Notes: generated by a model not told the origin, from the letters alone. A DNA stretch of 7,841 bases from Sulfuriferula multivorans (GCA_010365175.1 JAAFGW010000128.1:1-7841); one strand, 5' to 3'. Positions 1-7,027 are shown, numbered from the stretch's first letter. Translations and numbers: made by a program.

Positions 1-464
1 ACGTGGAGCGGCTTGTCGATCTGGTCGGGCGCGTCAGCAGGGAGGGCGACACGGTCTGCGCGCGGGCTTTTCAGGCCAGCATAGGTTGCGTCGACGTCGT
101 TCGCGGCAGCCTGCTCTGGACCAAACCGGCTAACGGCGCGCAAGGCATTCATGGCGACGATCGCCTGCTGTTCGGCACGGAAGCCGATGGCACGGTCATT
201 GCTTGGCGACGTAGCGACGGCGAGCGTGCCTGGTCTACAGATCGCCTGCGATACCGGGGCCTGACGGCGCCGCTGGTCGTCGGGCGTTCCGTGGCGATTG
301 GCGATTTCACCGGATTTATTCACCTGCTGTCGCGTGAAGATGGGTCCCTTCTCAACCGCTTGCCGACTGACGGTTCGGCCATTGCCGCAGCCCCTGTGCT
401 GGCCGGCAATACGCTCATAGCGGTCACCCATAACGGCGGCGTTTACGGCTTTCAGCCTGAATAA
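1..464 (+). CDS. bamB: Outer membrane protein assembly factor BamB, C-terminal part (5' end outside window)
   Basis: BamB is a periplasmic lipoprotein of the BAM complex. It binds BamA and helps fold beta-barrel proteins into the outer membrane. Only about 154 C-terminal residues are present; the first complete codon is at position 3 and the TAA is at 462-464. The family is usually about 380 residues, so the lipoprotein signal and first blades are missing because the window is cut there, not because the gene is broken. What is visible is PQQ/WD-like propeller repeats: a blade around [20 protein letters not shown], another around [18 protein letters not shown], and the closing strand ending VYGFQPE. 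The GTG at position 3 is an internal valine codon, not a start. It lies 26 nt before der, an arrangement common in betaproteobacteria and consistent with co-transcription. Identification rests on the repeat pattern plus the neighbour. Confidence 0.88.
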   Translation, partial: VERLVDLVGRVSREGDTVCARAFQASIGCVDVVRGSLLWTKPANGAQGIHGDDRLLFGTEADGTVIAWRRSDGERAWSTDRLRYRGLTAPLVVGRSVAIGDFTGFIHLLSREDGSLLNRLPTDGSAIAAAPVLAGNTLIAVTHNGGVYGFQPE

Positions 465-490
465 GCGCAGCCCTTTCAGAAACTTTATTG

Positions 491-1834
491 ATGAAACCTG
501 TCATTGCGTTAGTCGGCCGCCCGAATGTGGGCAAGTCGACACTTTTTAACCGGCTGACCAAGACGCGGGATGCGATCGTGGCCGACTTGGCCGGACTGAC
601 GCGTGACCGTCATTACGGCAAAGGTAATCTGGGCAATCACGAGTACATCGTCATCGACACTGGCGGTTTCGAGCCTGATGCCACGACCGGCATTTACAAG
701 GAGATGGCCAAGCAAACCCGGCAGGCTGTCGCGGAAGCTGATGTGGTGGTCTTTGTGGTCGACGCCCGGGCTGGCATCAGTTCGCAAGACCATGACATTG
801 CCAATTACCTGCGCAGGCTGGGCAAGCCGACTGTGCTGACGGCCAACAAGGCGGAGGGCATGACAGACGGTATCAAGTTTTCCGAATTTTTCGAATTGGG
901 TTTGGGCGAAGTGCTGCCGGTTTCCGCTTCTCATGGGCAGGGGATTCGTACCTTGGTGGATCTTGCGCTGGCACCACTCCATTTGCCGGACCCCGACGAA
1001 GACGCTGAACCGCAGGACCCCTCCGTCATCAGGCTTGCCGTGGCGGGGCGGCCCAACGTCGGCAAGTCCACGCTCATCAATACCTGGCTGGGCGAGGAGC
1101 GTCTGGTGGCGTTCGATTTGCCCGGAACCACGCGAGATACCATCTCCGTGCCTTTTGAGCGGGCCGGGCAAAAGTTCGAGCTGATTGATACCGCCGGGCT
1201 GCGTCGCAAGGGCAAGGTTTTCGAAGCAATTGAGAAGTTTTCTGTCGTCAAGACCTTGCAGGCCATTGAAAATGCCAACGTCGTCTTGTTGCTGCTGGAC
1301 GCCACGCAAGGCGTGACCGAGCAGGATGCGCATATTGCGGGCTACATTCTTGAAAGTGGCCGTGCGGTGGTGGTGGCCATCAACAAATCCGATGCGATTG
1401 ATGCCTACCAGCGCGAACTGCTGGAGCGGTCCATCGAAACCCGGCTGGGTTTCCTGAAATTTGCCTCGATTCATCATATTTCGGCCATCAAGCGCCAGGG
1501 CTTGGCGCCCGTCTGGAAATCCATTGTTCAGGCGCACGCGTCGGCCAACCGAAAAATGTCCACCCCGGTGCTGACGCGCCTGCTGCTCGAAGCTGTGCAG
1601 TTTCAGCAACCCCAGCGTTCGGGCATATTCCGCCCCAAGCTGCGCTATGCCCACCAGGGCGGGATGAATCCACCGATCATCATCATTCATGGTAACTCGC
1701 TGGAACATGTGACCGAGGCCTACAAACGCTACCTCGAAGGGCGGTTTCGCAAGGCGTTTGACCTGGTCGGCACGCCGCTTCGCATCCAGATGAAAAGCTC
1801 AGTCAACCCCTTCACGGACAAGGGATCGACCTAG
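491..1834 (+). CDS. der: Ribosome biogenesis GTPase Der (EngA), double G domain
   Basis: Der is an essential GTPase with two tandem G domains that acts in late assembly of the 50S ribosomal subunit in the cytoplasm. The protein is 447 residues, normal for the family. Domain 1 has a P-loop GRPNVGKST at residues 9-17, switch GLTRDR at 35-40, DTGG at 56-59 and NKAE at 119-122. An acidic linker ([12 protein letters not shown]) follows at about 166-177. Domain 2 has P-loop GRPNVGKST at 186-194, GTTRD at 212-216, DTAG at 233-236 and NKSD at 298-301. The C-terminal KH-like domain contains PPIIIIHGN and ends with the KSSVNPF motif. I chose ATG 491 because [17 protein letters not shown] is the family's usual N-terminus; the TTG at 488 is in frame but adds only one residue. 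No strong Shine-Dalgarno sequence precedes it. The second G4 motif is NKSD, where NKWD is usual. Confidence 0.97.
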   Translation: MKPVIALVGRPNVGKSTLFNRLTKTRDAIVADLAGLTRDRHYGKGNLGNHEYIVIDTGGFEPDATTGIYKEMAKQTRQAVAEADVVVFVVDARAGISSQDHDIANYLRRLGKPTVLTANKAEGMTDGIKFSEFFELGLGEVLPVSASHGQGIRTLVDLALAPLHLPDPDEDAEPQDPSVIRLAVAGRPNVGKSTLINTWLGEERLVAFDLPGTTRDTISVPFERAGQKFELIDTAGLRRKGKVFEAIEKFSVVKTLQAIENANVVLLLLDATQGVTEQDAHIAGYILESGRAVVVAINKSDAIDAYQRELLERSIETRLGFLKFASIHHISAIKRQGLAPVWKSIVQAHASANRKMSTPVLTRLLLEAVQFQQPQRSGIFRPKLRYAHQGGMNPPIIIIHGNSLEHVTEAYKRYLEGRFRKAFDLVGTPLRIQMKSSVNPFTDKGST

Positions 1835-1893
1835 GATGACATGCCGCGCAGATGGGCTGTGGTAAGGTTGGGGTCTATTAACTTTTGAACACG

Positions 1894-1898
1894 GAAAA
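1894..1898 (+). promoter_or_regulatory. Probable ribosome binding site for hfq
   Basis: A GGAAA stretch ends 4 nt before the GTG at 1903. It is slightly close but usable, and it supports the GTG over the in-frame TTG at 1885, which has no purine-rich element at a suitable distance. Confidence 0.5.
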
Positions 1899-1902
1899 TA
1901 TC

Positions 1903-2163
1903 GTGAGCAACAACAAAGGTCAGCTGCTGCAGGACCCATTTCTCAACACCTTGCGTCGCGAGCATGTGCCTGTTTCGATTTATCTCGTCAATGGGATCAA
2001 ATTGCAGGGTCAGATCGAGTCCTTCGATCAATATGTCGTCTTACTTCGCAATACGGTGACCCAGATGGTCTACAAGCATGCGATTTCCACCATCGTTCCC
2101 GGTCGCGCTGTAAATTTTTCAACCGGCGATTCTGAAGAAAGCCCGTCAACTGAGCTCGTATGA
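1903..2163 (+). CDS. hfq: RNA chaperone Hfq
   Basis: Hfq forms a ring-shaped Sm-like hexamer in the cytoplasm, stabilises small RNAs and promotes their pairing with mRNAs. The protein is 86 residues. The Sm1 motif spans about residues 22-50 ([15 protein letters not shown] onward) and the Sm2 signature YKHAIST is at 57-63. RNA-contact residues line up with the E. coli protein at an offset of two: Q10 for Q8, Y27 for Y25, and Y57-K58-H59 for Y55-K56-H57. The rim patch reads RREH (18-21), against RRER in E. coli. The tail after the core is short, about 20 residues, and contains DSEE. I chose GTG 1903 because it gives the conserved [13 protein letters not shown] and has GGAAA at 1894-1898 just upstream; the in-frame TTG at 1885 would add six non-conserved residues. 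hflX follows after 7 nt. A promoter in the 68-nt gap after der is possible, but I see only weak candidates. Confidence 0.97.
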   Translation: MSNNKGQLLQDPFLNTLRREHVPVSIYLVNGIKLQGQIESFDQYVVLLRNTVTQMVYKHAISTIVPGRAVNFSTGDSEESPSTELV

Positions 2164-2174
2164 TGCGCCGGTGA
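2163..2174 (+). other. Three-codon mini-ORF bridging hfq stop and hflX start
   Basis: The sequence at the junction reads TGATGCGCCGGTGA (2161-2174). The hfq TGA shares its last A with an ATG at 2163. That ATG opens Met-Arg-Arg-stop, and its TGA (2172-2174) overlaps the GTG start of hflX (2171-2173). Ribosomes finishing hfq could in principle restart on it and hand over to hflX. The overlaps are directly visible; any function is inference, and chance is a real alternative. Confidence 0.3.
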
Positions 2175-3331
2175 AAACCCGACCGCTTGCCCTTCTGGTG
2201 GGCGTTGATCTGGGTTCTCCAAATTTTGATGCTGGTCTGCAGGAATTGGGTTTGCTCGCGCAAACCGCAGGCCTGGAGCCCGTGGCGCGCGTAACCTGCA
2301 AGCGCAAGGCCCCTGATGCGGCGCTGTTCATCGGCTCTGGAAAAGCTGATGAAATCAAAATGCTGGCCCTCGATACGGGTGCGACTGAAGTTCTGTTCGA
2401 CCAAGCGCTCAGCCCGGCTCAGCAACGCAATCTGGAACGCCATCTGGGGCTACCGGTCAACGACCGGACCTTGCTGATTCTCGAAATTTTCGCCCAGCGG
2501 GCGCGCAGCCACGAGGGAAAGCTTCAGGTTGAGTTGGCCCGGCTGCATTACACGTCAACGCGTCTTGTGCGACTCTGGTCTCACCTTGAGCGACAAACCG
2601 GCGGCGCGGGTGTACGCGGCGGTCCCGGCGAAAAGCAGATCGAACTCGACAAACGCATGATCGGCGAAGCCATCAAGCGGACCAAAGATCGGCTGAATAA
2701 AGTCAAGAAGCAGCGCCAAACGCAGCGCAAGCAGCGCGAGCGGCGCAACTCCTTCGCGATTTCGCTGGTTGGCTACACCAACGCTGGCAAGACCACGCTG
2801 TTTAATGCCCTGGTCAAGGAGCGCGCCTATGTGGCTGACCAGCTTTTTGCGACGCTTGACACGACGACGAGGCAACTCTACCTGGGTGACGCTGCCCGCC
2901 CAGCGTCACTGTCTGACACGGTTGGCTTTATACGGGATCTGCCACACGGACTGATTGATGCGTTTAACGCCACGCTGCAGGAGGCAGCCGATGCGGACCT
3001 GCTGCTGCATGTGGTCGATGGCGCCAATCCCGACTATCTGCAGCAAATTGAACAAGTCCAACGTGTCCTGTCGGAGATCGGCGCCGCTGACGTACCGCAG
3101 ATCCTGGTGTTCAACAAGCTCGATGCCATTGAAAAATCCAGCTTGCCACTGCAGCTGTGCGACGTATTCGAACTCAGGGACGCATTCGAGGGCTCAAGCC
3201 GAAGCGTGGAACGGGTATTTGTCAGCGCTTGGACGGGCGAGGGCCTGCCGCGCTTACGCGAGCTTCTAGCCAGTCATGCGGCAAGCATGGCGAAAGAGGA
3301 AATTTCCCAAACAGTCGATAAACTTGCCTGA
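2171..3331 (+). CDS. hflX: Ribosome-associated GTPase HflX
   Basis: HflX is a GTPase that binds the 50S subunit and can split stalled or heat-damaged 70S ribosomes. Despite its name it is not needed for the HflKC protease pathway. The protein is 386 residues. The N-terminal HflX-specific domain (about 1-190) shows FIGSGKADE (53-61), the family segment FDQALSPAQQRNLE (76-89), the NDRT turn (97-100), HEGKLQVELARL (114-125) and a glycine-rich loop GGAGVRGGPGEKQIE (144-158). A basic helical stretch lies at 169-192. The G domain carries P-loop GYTNAGKTT (201-209), DTVGF (249-253), NKLD (315-318) and VSAWTGEGL near 346-354. The protein ends soon after the G domain, so it lacks most of the C-terminal domain of the 426-residue E. 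coli protein. GTG 2171 lies 7 nt after the hfq stop with only a weak upstream GAGC. The frame is open upstream to 2114, but no better start is visible. Confidence 0.95.
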   Translation: MKTRPLALLVGVDLGSPNFDAGLQELGLLAQTAGLEPVARVTCKRKAPDAALFIGSGKADEIKMLALDTGATEVLFDQALSPAQQRNLERHLGLPVNDRTLLILEIFAQRARSHEGKLQVELARLHYTSTRLVRLWSHLERQTGGAGVRGGPGEKQIELDKRMIGEAIKRTKDRLNKVKKQRQTQRKQRERRNSFAISLVGYTNAGKTTLFNALVKERAYVADQLFATLDTTTRQLYLGDAARPASLSDTVGFIRDLPHGLIDAFNATLQEAADADLLLHVVDGANPDYLQQIEQVQRVLSEIGAADVPQILVFNKLDAIEKSSLPLQLCDVFELRDAFEGSSRSVERVFVSAWTGEGLPRLRELLASHAASMAKEEISQTVDKLA

Positions 3332-3388
3332 TCTGGTTGTTTCATTAGGCACAATGTCGGTGTATTGAAAAAAAGTGAGTTTGACCCC

Positions 3389-4792
3389 ATGAATCTGAAC
3401 CCCGTGCTGCAGACGTTGACGACCTTGCCAGGTCGACTCAAACAACGCGCCCAAGGTATGTTCAACCTGAATGATCCGCGTTGGGGCCGGGACGACGACA
3501 AACCGTCGTCCGACGAAGCCAAGCCAGAAGCCCCCCGCGAAGACAAGCAGCCACCCAAACCTGTCAATCGTCCGCGGGGTCAAGGCGCCAATCAGGGCCC
3601 GCCTGATCTGGACGAACTCTGGCGTGATTTCAATCGCAAGTTGGGCGGCCTGTTTGGCGGCGTAAAAAATGCCGGCAATCGGGGTGTCTTCGGTGGTGGC
3701 AACGGCGGTGGTGGTGGTGGATTTCAACCCGATATGAAGAACGCCGGCATCGGCGTTGGGCTAATCGCCGGCGTGGTCGTACTGATCTGGCTGGGCACGG
3801 GCTTCTTCATCGTTCAAGAGGGCCAGCAAGCGGTGATTACCCAGTTCGGTAAATACCAATCAACGGTGGGTGCCGGTTTTAACTGGCGTTTGCCCTACCC
3901 GATCCAGCGTCACGAAGTGGTGGTGGTAACCCAGATTCGCTCGGTTGATGTGGGACGGGACAACATACTCAAGGCCACCGGACTGCGCGACTCCGCCATG
4001 CTCACCGAGGACGAGAACATCGTCGAAATCAAGTTTGCCGTGCAATATCGCCTGAACGATGCGCGAGCCTACCTGTTTGAGAGCAAGGATCCCGCAAACG
4101 CGGTGGTCCAGGCTGCCGAAACGGCGGTGCGTGAAGTGGTCGGCAAGATGAAAATGGACAAGGCGCTGGCTGAAGAGCGCGACCAGATCGGCCCGCGCGT
4201 TCGGGTACTGATGCAGACCATCCTGGACCGCTACAAAGTCGGCGTGGAAGTCGTGGCCATCAATCTCCAGCAAAGCGGTGTACGCCCGCCCGAGCAGGTG
4301 CAGGCGGCATTTGATGATGTGCTCAAGGCGGGTCAGGAGCGCGAGCGAGCCAAGAACGAAGCCCAGGCATACGCCAACGATGTGGTTCCGCGTGCGGTGG
4401 GTTCAGCTTCGCGCCTGAAGGAAGAATCGGATGCCTACAAGGCGCGAATCGTGGCGCAGGCTCAAGGGGATGCGCAACGTTTCCGCTCGGTATTGGTTGA
4501 GTACCAGAAGGCCCCGCAGGTCACCCGTGACCGGATGTACCTAGATGCCATGCAGCAGGTGTACACGAACGTCACCAAGGTGCTGGTGGATTCGCGTCAG
4601 GGCTCCAACTTGCTGTATCTTCCGCTCGACAAAATTATGCAGATGACTGGGCAGGGCGGTGCTGCAGCCGGGACCGATACGTCGCCGCTCCCAAGCAGCG
4701 GTGCAGCGGCGCCCACACTGCCTGCCACTGGCTTGCCGCTTGATACCCGCGCGCGCGATGCTTCCCGCACCCGCGACCGTGAAACCCGCTAA
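3389..4792 (+). CDS. hflK: FtsH protease modulator, membrane SPFH protein HflK
   Basis: HflK pairs with HflC in a large membrane assembly around the FtsH protease and modulates degradation of membrane and regulatory proteins. From ATG 3389 the protein has 467 residues, somewhat longer than the E. coli protein (about 420). It starts with a short basic segment, then the conserved NLNDPRWGR (26-34), a Pro/Lys/Asp-rich disordered part, and the GPPDLDELWRDF motif (70-81). A glycine run follows (102-111) and then a transmembrane helix at about 119-141. The SPFH/band-7 domain follows (about 140-320), then a charged helical region and VLVDSRQGSNLLYLPLDK. The tail is rich in Ala, Pro and Thr and ends in an Arg/Asp cluster. 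AGTGAG at 3374-3379 supports ATG 3389. ATG 3458 (MFNLNDP) is possible but has AAGG only 1 nt upstream, which is too close. TTG 3365 is in frame but unlikely. hflC follows after 11 nt, so the two are almost certainly co-transcribed. Confidence 0.94.
   Translation: MNLNPVLQTLTTLPGRLKQRAQGMFNLNDPRWGRDDDKPSSDEAKPEAPREDKQPPKPVNRPRGQGANQGPPDLDELWRDFNRKLGGLFGGVKNAGNRGVFGGGNGGGGGGFQPDMKNAGIGVGLIAGVVVLIWLGTGFFIVQEGQQAVITQFGKYQSTVGAGFNWRLPYPIQRHEVVVVTQIRSVDVGRDNILKATGLRDSAMLTEDENIVEIKFAVQYRLNDARAYLFESKDPANAVVQAAETAVREVVGKMKMDKALAEERDQIGPRVRVLMQTILDRYKVGVEVVAINLQQSGVRPPEQVQAAFDDVLKAGQERERAKNEAQAYANDVVPRAVGSASRLKEESDAYKARIVAQAQGDAQRFRSVLVEYQKAPQVTRDRMYLDAMQQVYTNVTKVLVDSRQGSNLLYLPLDKIMQMTGQGGAAAGTDTSPLPSSGAAAPTLPATGLPLDTRARDASRTRDRETR
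3692..3721 (+). repeat. Glycine-codon run in hflK (GGN simple repeat)
   Basis: Ten codons, nine of them glycine and one asparagine, encode a flexible linker between the GPPDLDELWRDF motif and the transmembrane helix of HflK. Four consecutive GGT codons followed by GGA make it a low-complexity site that could vary in length between strains. Glycine-rich linkers here are common in HflK, so this is probably a normal feature of the gene. Confidence 0.7.
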
Positions 4793-4797
4793 GGAAG
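4791..4797 (+). promoter_or_regulatory. Strong ribosome binding site for hflC, overlapping hflK stop
   Basis: AAGGAAG begins inside the hflK TAA (4790-4792) and ends 6 nt before the GTG at 4804. It is the clearest Shine-Dalgarno in the window. It fixes the GTG as the hflC start and suggests that translation of the two subunits is linked. Confidence 0.8.
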
Positions 4798-4803
4798 ATA
4801 AAA

Positions 4804-5706
4804 GTGAATAGAGTTGGACTTATCGTTTCTTCATTGCTGGTGGCCTTGGCGCTGCTCAGTTCCACGCTGTTCGTGGTTGATCAGCGGCAGTTTGGTGTGG
4901 TGTATGCGCTGGGCCAGATCAAGGAAGTGATCACCGAGCCGGGCCTCAGTTTCAAGCTGCCTCCCCCATTTCAGAATGTTTCCTACATCGACAAGCGACT
5001 GCTGACGCTTGAAAGCACTGATTCAGAGCCCATGCTGACCGCCGAGAAGCAGCGTGTCGTCATTGACTGGTACGTGCGCTGGCGCATCACCAACCCGTCG
5101 GAATACATCCGAAACGTCGGTCTGGACGAGAGGGCGGGTGCCAACCAGCTCAATCGGGTTGTTCGCAATGCTTTCCAGGAAGAGATCAACAAGCGCACCG
5201 TCAAGGATCTGCTGTCGCTCAAGCGTGAGGCCTTGATGGCCGACGTGAAAAAAGAAGTGTTGCAGGTGGTCCGTGGCACCAAACCTTGGGGCGTCGATGT
5301 GATCGACGTGCGAATCACGCGCGTCGACTATGTAGAGGCCATTACGGAATCGGTTTACCGCCGCATGGAGGCCGAACGCAAGCGGGTTGCCAACGAGTTG
5401 CGTTCGACGGGTGCCGCCGAAGGTGAAAAAATCCGCGCCGACGCTGACAGGCAGCGCGAAGTCACCATTGCCAATGCTTACCGCGATGCCCAGAAAATAA
5501 AAGGTGAGGGCGATGCTGAAGCGGCACGTACTTACGCAGAATCGTTTGGCCGTGATCCGCAATTTGCCCAGTTTTACCGAAGTCTCGACGCCTACAAGGC
5601 GAGCTTTGGCAAGAAGAGCGATGTCATGGTGATTGATCCATCGTCCGACTTCTTCAAGGCCATGCGCGGATCCGGTAGCGGTACCTCGGCGCCTGCAAAA
5701 AAATAG
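4804..5706 (+). CDS. hflC: FtsH protease modulator, membrane SPFH protein HflC
   Basis: HflC is the partner of HflK in the complex that encloses FtsH in the inner membrane. The 300-residue protein has an N-terminal signal-anchor helix at about 5-25 (GLIVSSLLVALALLSSTLFV), after which the SPFH/band-7 domain lies outside the cytoplasm. The start of that domain, VVDQRQFGVVYALGQI (24-39), and the segment EPGLSFKLPPPFQ (46-58) are typical of HflC. A long charged helical region follows at roughly 185-245 (RRMEAERKRVANELR, then EGEKIRADADRQRE). Then come FYRSLDAYKASF and the conserved end section VIDPSSDFFKAM, with a short GSG/Pro/Lys tail. Length is close to the family norm. The GTG start is supported by a strong Shine-Dalgarno 6 nt upstream. 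This is the last gene before a 142-nt spacer, so it may end an operon, although no clear intrinsic terminator is visible. Confidence 0.96.
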   Translation: MNRVGLIVSSLLVALALLSSTLFVVDQRQFGVVYALGQIKEVITEPGLSFKLPPPFQNVSYIDKRLLTLESTDSEPMLTAEKQRVVIDWYVRWRITNPSEYIRNVGLDERAGANQLNRVVRNAFQEEINKRTVKDLLSLKREALMADVKKEVLQVVRGTKPWGVDVIDVRITRVDYVEAITESVYRRMEAERKRVANELRSTGAAEGEKIRADADRQREVTIANAYRDAQKIKGEGDAEAARTYAESFGRDPQFAQFYRSLDAYKASFGKKSDVMVIDPSSDFFKAMRGSGSGTSAPAKK

Positions 5707-5762
5707 AAGGCCGTGAACGGCACGACTCTCTGGTAAGCACCGGCTTTCCCTGGTATTTGCAT

Positions 5763-5786
5763 CTGACGGCCCTATCCTGCCGTCGG
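5763..5786 (+). other. Hairpin in hflC-hisZ spacer (8-bp stem, no T tract)
   Basis: CTGACGGC (5763-5770) pairs with GCCGTCGG (5779-5786) around an 8-nt loop. Seven pairs are Watson-Crick and one is T-G. It lies between the end of hflC and the likely hisZ promoter. No run of T follows on either strand, so it does not meet the pattern of an intrinsic terminator. It could be an RNA 3'-end stabiliser or chance. Confidence 0.4.
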
Positions 5787-5813
5787 CTGCTCAAAAAGCG
5801 GTCCCAAGCCCGG

Positions 5814-5819
5814 TAAAAT
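5814..5819 (+). promoter_or_regulatory. Probable -10 box of a hisZ-purA promoter
   Basis: TAAAAT matches five of six bases of the sigma-70 -10 consensus and sits in CGGTAAAATC, a context often seen at betaproteobacterial promoters. Transcription would begin near 5826, giving a leader of roughly 20-25 nt before the hisZ ATG at 5849. No good -35 box is visible: the best candidates with 17-18 nt spacing (TCAAAA at 5791 or CTCAAA at 5790) match three of six. The call rests on the -10 match and its position only. Confidence 0.45.
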
Positions 5820-5835
5820 CTGTTTTTTAACAGAT
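5818..5835 (+). repeat. Perfect inverted repeat upstream of hisZ
   Basis: ATCTGTT and AACAGAT form a perfect 7-bp inverted repeat around TTTT. It overlaps the last bases of the probable -10 box and the expected transcription start. It could be an operator for a dimeric regulator. As an RNA hairpin it would be weak, being AT-rich with no T tract after it, so a terminator is unlikely. Confidence 0.5.
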
Positions 5836-5848
5836 CACGAAAATTCAA

Positions 5849-7027
5849 ATGCCCGCCTGCTCGTCATCATGGCAGTTGCCCGATCAGATTGCCGATGTCC
5901 TGCCCTCCGAGGCGCGTCACATCGAAGAGCTGCGCCGCCTGTTTCTGGATACGGCCCGCAGCTATGGCTATGAACTGGTCATGCCGCCCTTGCTGGAGCA
6001 TCTGGAGTCACTGCTGACCGGTACCGGCGAAGCGCTGGACCTGCAGACCTTCAAGCTGATCGATCAGCTGTCAGGCCGCACGTTGGGCTTGCGGGCCGAC
6101 ACCACGCCCCAGGTTGCCCGCATTGATGCGCACCTGCTCAACCGCAGCGGCGTGGCCCGTCTTTGCTACTGCGGCCCCGTATTGCATACCCGTGCAGAGC
6201 GACCGCATGCCACGCGTGAGCCCTTGCAGTTCGGCGCGGAAATTTACGGCCATGCCGGGCTGGAGGCCGATCTGGAAGCCCAGTTACTCGCGCTGGAAGG
6301 CCTGAGAGCCGCCGGTGTGAGCGAATTGGCGGTTGACATGGCGGATGTTCGCATCATCAACAGCCTGCTTGCCGGCGCGACCATCAATGCCCCGACCATG
6401 GCGCTCATTCATGCTGCGCTGGCGGCCAAGGATGCGAGTGAACTCCATAGTCTTACCACCAGTCTGAATGGCGGCATTTCTTCTGCCGCGCGCGAAGGCC
6501 TGAAAGCGCTGCTTCAGCTCTACGGCGATGAAAAAGTCCTGACCGAAGCTGAAAAAGTCCTGCCGCCTGCGCCGGGTGTGCACGAAGCACTGCAAAATTT
6601 GAAGTGGTTGGCCTCCCATGTGGGCGCTGCCAAGGTCGGGATTGACCTGGCCGATCTGCGTGGCTACGCCTATTACAGCGGTATCCGCTTTGCCATTTAT
6701 GGGCAAGGCGCCGAGCTGGCCCGTGGCGGTCGTTACGACGAGGTCGGTGCGGTGTTTGGTCGGCGCCGCCCGGCCGTAGGTTTCAGCCTGGATCTGAAGG
6801 AACTGGTTCGCGTCCTGCCACCCCGACCCCTGAAGGCCGCCATTCGTGCGCCTTGGGGGGAAGAGGCCGGACTGCACGCGGCCATTGCCCGCCTGCGTGC
6901 CGATGGCGAAACGGTGACCTGTGTGCTGCCTGGCCACGAACATGAAGTCAGTGAATTTGACTGCGACCGCGAACTCGCAAAGGCGGCCGGCCAATGGGGG
7001 GTTCAGCCCCTGAAAAAAGCCGCATAA
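5849..7027 (+). CDS. hisZ: ATP phosphoribosyltransferase regulatory subunit HisZ
   Basis: HisZ resembles the catalytic core of histidyl-tRNA synthetase but does not charge tRNA. It assembles with short-form HisG to make active ATP phosphoribosyltransferase, the first enzyme of histidine synthesis, and contributes to histidine feedback. The 392-residue protein opens with [15 protein letters not shown] (8-22). Class II synthetase-like parts follow: [16 protein letters not shown] (40-55), [11 protein letters not shown] (81-91), [15 protein letters not shown] (120-134) and RGYAYYSG (271-278), the counterpart of the histidine-binding loop of His[16 protein letters not shown] and PAVGFSLDL follow. 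A C-terminal section of about 60 residues remains, typical of betaproteobacterial HisZ. ATG 5849 fits the family start, although its Shine-Dalgarno is weak. A short internal duplication lies at residues 228-238 (EKVL twice). The gene implies a short-form hisG elsewhere in the genome. HisRS itself is unlikely given length, motifs and context. Confidence 0.95.
   Translation: MPACSSSWQLPDQIADVLPSEARHIEELRRLFLDTARSYGYELVMPPLLEHLESLLTGTGEALDLQTFKLIDQLSGRTLGLRADTTPQVARIDAHLLNRSGVARLCYCGPVLHTRAERPHATREPLQFGAEIYGHAGLEADLEAQLLALEGLRAAGVSELAVDMADVRIINSLLAGATINAPTMALIHAALAAKDASELHSLTTSLNGGISSAAREGLKALLQLYGDEKVLTEAEKVLPPAPGVHEALQNLKWLASHVGAAKVGIDLADLRGYAYYSGIRFAIYGQGAELARGGRYDEVGAVFGRRRPAVGFSLDLKELVRVLPPRPLKAAIRAPWGEEAGLHAAIARLRADGETVTCVLPGHEHEVSEFDCDRELAKAAGQWGVQPLKKAA
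6529..6562 (+). repeat. Short direct repeat inside hisZ, 21-nt period
   Basis: TGAAAAAGTCCTG occurs at 6529-6541 and again at 6550-6562. The 21-nt offset is seven codons, so EKVL appears at residues 228-231 and 235-238 and the reading frame is kept. It looks like a small local duplication in a variable part of the protein. Confidence 0.6.

Noticed and set aside
509..1708. A 399-codon open frame on the minus strand opposite der
   Set aside because: It lies entirely under a clear Der coding sequence, shows no recognisable domain, and long antisense frames are expected in GC-rich codon-biased genes.
1853..1881. Possible hfq promoter, TGGGCT and TATTAA with a 17-nt spacer
   Set aside because: The matches are three and four of six. 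A promoter before hfq is plausible from other bacteria, but the sequence does not single one out.
3337..3366. Possible hflK promoter, TTGTTT and TGTATT with an 18-nt spacer
   Set aside because: The boxes match only three and four of six consensus bases, which is too weak to call in a 57-nt gap within a likely operon.
3266..3727. A 153-codon minus-strand frame spanning the hflX-hflK junction
   Set aside because: It covers the conserved N-terminal motifs of HflK on the other strand, and its threonine-rich start mirrors the GGN repeat. There is no independent support.
5023..5562. A 179-codon minus-strand frame opposite hflC
   Set aside because: It is a shadow of HflC codon use; the peptide shows no family motif.
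5710..5721. GCCG-TGAA-CGGC hairpin just after the hflC stop as a terminator
   Set aside because: The stem is only four pairs with no T run after it, so it does not fit an intrinsic terminator.
6284..6994. A 236-codon minus-strand frame opposite hisZ
   Set aside because: It is a shadow of a well-supported HisZ and has no recognisable motif.
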